Part shown: positions 62,402 to 64,000 of the stretch, piece by piece
How the letters are laid out: each line of letters begins with the position of its first letter
Position numbering within the stretch: the first letter of the stretch is position 1
Origin: HGM04593 sp045636545
Lineage (GTDB): Bacteria > Bacteroidota > Bacteroidia > Bacteroidales > Bacteroidaceae
DNA: 64,000 bases
Assembly: GCA_045636545.1 (NCBI GenBank)
Contig: JAZTXR010000046.1
Location: forward strand, 9,063-73,062
Reading direction: 5' to 3'
Made by a program: the position numbers and the translations under genes
Notes under the pieces: model-generated
Databases searched by the model: none
Told to the model about the DNA's origin: nothing
Seen by the model: only the letters and a program-made list of their open reading frames with translations

Positions 62402-62433
62402 TTTGTACTATTCACTCCATTTGATTACTTTTG
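62402..62433 (+). promoter_or_regulatory. Promoter of PAP2 copy 2
   Basis: TTTG (62402-62405), a 20-bp spacer and TACTTTTG (62426-62433) match the consensus. Together with the preceding A this 33-bp block equals the copy 1 promoter with a single mismatch. It places the translation start at 62470, since the in-frame ATG at 62431 lies in the -7 box. Confidence 0.7.
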
Positions 62434-62469
62434 CATCAGACTATTCATATTGATATTTTGATAATTATT

Positions 62470-63273
62470 ATGAAAACACGACTATTGATTTTTCTGTGCT
62501 TGTTTGGTGTATTTACAGTCAATGCACAGATTCCCGATTCCTTGGGCTTGAAACGGAATGGTGAAAGTGAAACCAACGGTCACCACCCGGAGGGGCTAAA
62601 GGCAAAGGTGGAAACAGGACTGATGGTCGGTGAAAGTAAAGAGCTTGCCGGCAAACAATATAACCTCAACTATGCCCATCACTCGTTCAGTGCGGCCTTG
62701 CCTCTTGCAGCGGTAGGATTGGCATTGATGTCTGTGGATGGTTATGTCAGTTCATCGGTACAGACAAATATGCCGGGTTTTGAACTCAAATTTGACGATT
62801 ATCTGCAATATGCTCCTTGGGCAACTCATTTGACAATGGGACTTTGCGGAGTTAAGGGAGTGAGCAGGAACCGTTACCAGATTGTTACCGCTGATGCATT
62901 TGCTGCCATTATGATGGCTGCTGTAGTGAATGGCCTTAAGTATAGCATCAATAGAACCCGTCCGAATGGGCATGATGCCAGCTTCCCATCGGGGCACACG
63001 GCGACAGCTTTCACCGGTGCGACTCTTTTGGCTCACGAATATGGCGACCGCAGTATCTGGATTCCCATTGCCGGTTACACTGTAGCGACTGCCACAGGTG
63101 TTATGCGTGTGCTCAATAACCGTCACTATGTGAGCGATGTTATTGTAGGTGCGGCTGTGGGTATTCTTACAGCAGAACTTGCCTATTGGGTAACCGATGC
63201 AATTTTCAACGATTGGAAGATTGTGAAGTCTCACTGTAGCATGAGTTCCAATTATATAATCAATAATTATTAA
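62470..63273 (+). CDS. PAP2 phosphatase family protein, copy 2
   Basis: The 267-residue protein has a signal peptide (MKTRLLIFLCLFGVFTVNAQ), a 30-residue variable stretch not present in copy 1 (NGHHPEGLKAKVETG region), then the shared domain with K-x6-RP (KYSINRTRP), FPSGHT and R-x5-H-x3-D. All catalytic residues are intact, so both copies are probably active. It is oriented away from copy 1, with the transporter fragment between. The family substrate is a phospholipid or polyprenyl phosphate. Confidence 0.9.
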   Translation: MKTRLLIFLCLFGVFTVNAQIPDSLGLKRNGESETNGHHPEGLKAKVETGLMVGESKELAGKQYNLNYAHHSFSAALPLAAVGLALMSVDGYVSSSVQTNMPGFELKFDDYLQYAPWATHLTMGLCGVKGVSRNRYQIVTADAFAAIMMAAVVNGLKYSINRTRPNGHDASFPSGHTATAFTGATLLAHEYGDRSIWIPIAGYTVATATGVMRVLNNRHYVSDVIVGAAVGILTAELAYWVTDAIFNDWKIVKSHCSMSSNYIINNY

Positions 63274-63275
63274 GT

Positions 63276-63293
63276 AGCTGTTTCAAAACAGCT
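63276..63293. repeat. Short hairpin after PAP2 copy 2
   Basis: AGCTGTTT (63276-63283) and AAACAGCT (63286-63293) form an 8-bp stem 3 bp after the stop. No T run follows at once. A related but imperfect hairpin ending AAACAGCTTCT lies near 62091-62118. It may act as a weak terminator between convergent genes. Confidence 0.45.
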
Positions 63294-63307
63294 CCTATGA
63301 CGGTTTT

Positions 63308-64000
63308 CTATAAATCCCCTTTGATGTTGTATTTTGCCCAGTAAGGGTGCTTCATGTAGTTCTCCAATGCTGTTAGCGGTACATGTATCACTGCATTGCT
63401 GTTCTTCAGTATTGTGGTGATTGCAGGTGGGGTATGTGAGTGAAGATATATGTGTTTCAGTTTGTCGCAGTGGTAGAAGGCATAGTCACCAATCTCTTCT
63501 ACTCCGGCAGGGATGGTAATCTCCTCCAGTCCCTTGCATTTCCAGAATACACCGCGTTCAATCACCTTTAATGTTTGTGGCAGATAGACATTCTTCAGCC
63601 CATAGCATCGTCCGAAAGCATCAAGTTCAATACGTTCAATACCTTCGGGGATATAAAGTTCTTCGAGGGCTGTGCAATCGACAAACGCTGATGCGCTGAT
63701 TGACTTCATCTGTTGTGGGAACTTGATGGTTTTTAGACCTCTCATTTTCTTGAATCCATTGTCGAAATCTGTCAGGCTGTTCGGCAATGAAATGGTTACA
63801 ACAGAGTCGCAAGCAAGGAATGCGCAGTATCCAACATTTTCAAGTCCTTCGGGCAGGTAAATCGACAGAATGTTCCTGTCAACGAATACAGAGTCGCCAA
63901 TGCTCACCGTCTTGTACTCCCTGTTACCGAATCTAACGTTTGCCTCTATGTAGATGTTGCCGCCACGCCCATTGCCGCCAATCACTTCACAGGTACGCTC
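63308..64000 (-). CDS. BspA-like leucine-rich-repeat protein, C-terminal part (gene runs off the window)
   Basis: The frame is open to the window edge (ERTCEVIGGNGRGGN...), so the GTG at 63985 is not taken as the start. The visible 230 residues hold five to six LRR_5-type repeats (pattern L-x-x-I-x-L-P-x-x-L/V-x-x-I-x-x-x-A/G-F), for example ISLPNSLTDF, LYIPEGIERIELDAF, VYLPQTLKVIERGVF and ITIPAGVEEIGDYAF, and end in a short unrelated tail. Such proteins are exported and often mediate adhesion; no sorting domain is seen at the C-terminal end. Confidence 0.85.
   Translation of the reverse strand, partial: ERTCEVIGGNGRGGNIYIEANVRFGNREYKTVSIGDSVFVDRNILSIYLPEGLENVGYCAFLACDSVVTISLPNSLTDFDNGFKKMRGLKTIKFPQQMKSISASAFVDCTALEELYIPEGIERIELDAFGRCYGLKNVYLPQTLKVIERGVFWKCKGLEEITIPAGVEEIGDYAFYHCDKLKHIYLHSHTPPAITTILKNSNAVIHVPLTALENYMKHPYWAKYNIKGDL

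Noticed and set aside
1..64000. CRISPR arrays, tRNA or rRNA genes, integrases and attachment sites
   Set aside because: No regularly spaced repeats, no cloverleaf-like intergenic sequence and no recombinase other than the Y1 transposase were seen.

Overview
The window looks like a Bacteroidales (Bacteroidota) chromosome, probably a gut-type species with mid-range GC. Four signs support this: few genes have Shine-Dalgarno sequences; upstream regions repeatedly carry the Bacteroidota promoter form TTTG-N19-21-TAnnTTTG; the protein set is typical of the phylum (PorT-like porin, DUF2723 glycosyltransferase, DUF4290, DUF3472, GH109-like enzyme, BspA-like repeats); and gene order is familiar (tsaB-DUF4290-murA-rimM-M23-dxr-rseP; pdxJ-exbB-exbD-tonB facing nadK). 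I saw no rRNA or tRNA gene, CRISPR array or prophage.

Layout. 1-12 kb: the end of an unknown gene, a beta-barrel protein, an MscS/YbdG-type channel, a small lipoprotein, priA, a large DUF2723 membrane glycosyltransferase, a polysaccharide deacetylase, queG and a secreted bleomycin-hydrolase-type peptidase. 12-31 kb: mfd, a thioesterase, a small membrane protein, a CoA transferase, an rRNA/tRNA methyltransferase, an MsbA-like exporter, a LOG protein, a sugar kinase, a two-gene RND metal efflux system with a histidine-rich adaptor, nadK, pdxJ and an ExbB/ExbD/TonB set. 31-37 kb: DJ-1, ispD, recG, a 553-bp decayed spacer, ndk, an M23/LysM peptidase and a small secreted protein. 37-46.5 kb, minus strand: one long envelope operon reading tsaB, DUF4290, murA, rimM, M23, dxr, rseP, serpin, phoA. 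46.6-52.5 kb: yicC, gmk, nadD, a MORN-repeat protein, DUF3472 and a GH109-like protein. 52.7-60.2 kb: a shikimate/aromatic cluster (DAHP synthase, tyrA, aroB, aroA, pheA, aroQ) with a TonB-domain gene inserted and a BASS-like transporter at the end. 60.2-64 kb: an accessory patch with a Y1 (RAYT-like) transposase, two PAP2 phosphatases arranged as an inverted pair, a fragment of the transporter gene and a truncated BspA-like repeat protein.

The most unusual region is the last 4 kb. The PAP2 paralogs point away from each other and have diverged in coding sequence, yet their core promoters match over 33 bp with one mismatch. Between them lies the 3' tail of a second, otherwise lost, copy of the transporter found 2 kb upstream. 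A Y1 transposase with a long extra C-terminal domain sits beside the first PAP2 gene. Three full and one half copy of a REP/MITE-like palindrome (tgtcat...atgaca) lie elsewhere in the window, two of them bracketing aroA; they are plausible substrates for such an enzyme.

Other points of note: MurA has Asp in place of the fosfomycin-target Cys; a perfect 7-bp inverted repeat straddles the -7 box of the GH109-like gene, whose protein ends in a lysine/alanine-rich tail; a serpin lipoprotein is embedded in the rseP operon; and two small exported proteins 34 kb apart appear to be paralogs.
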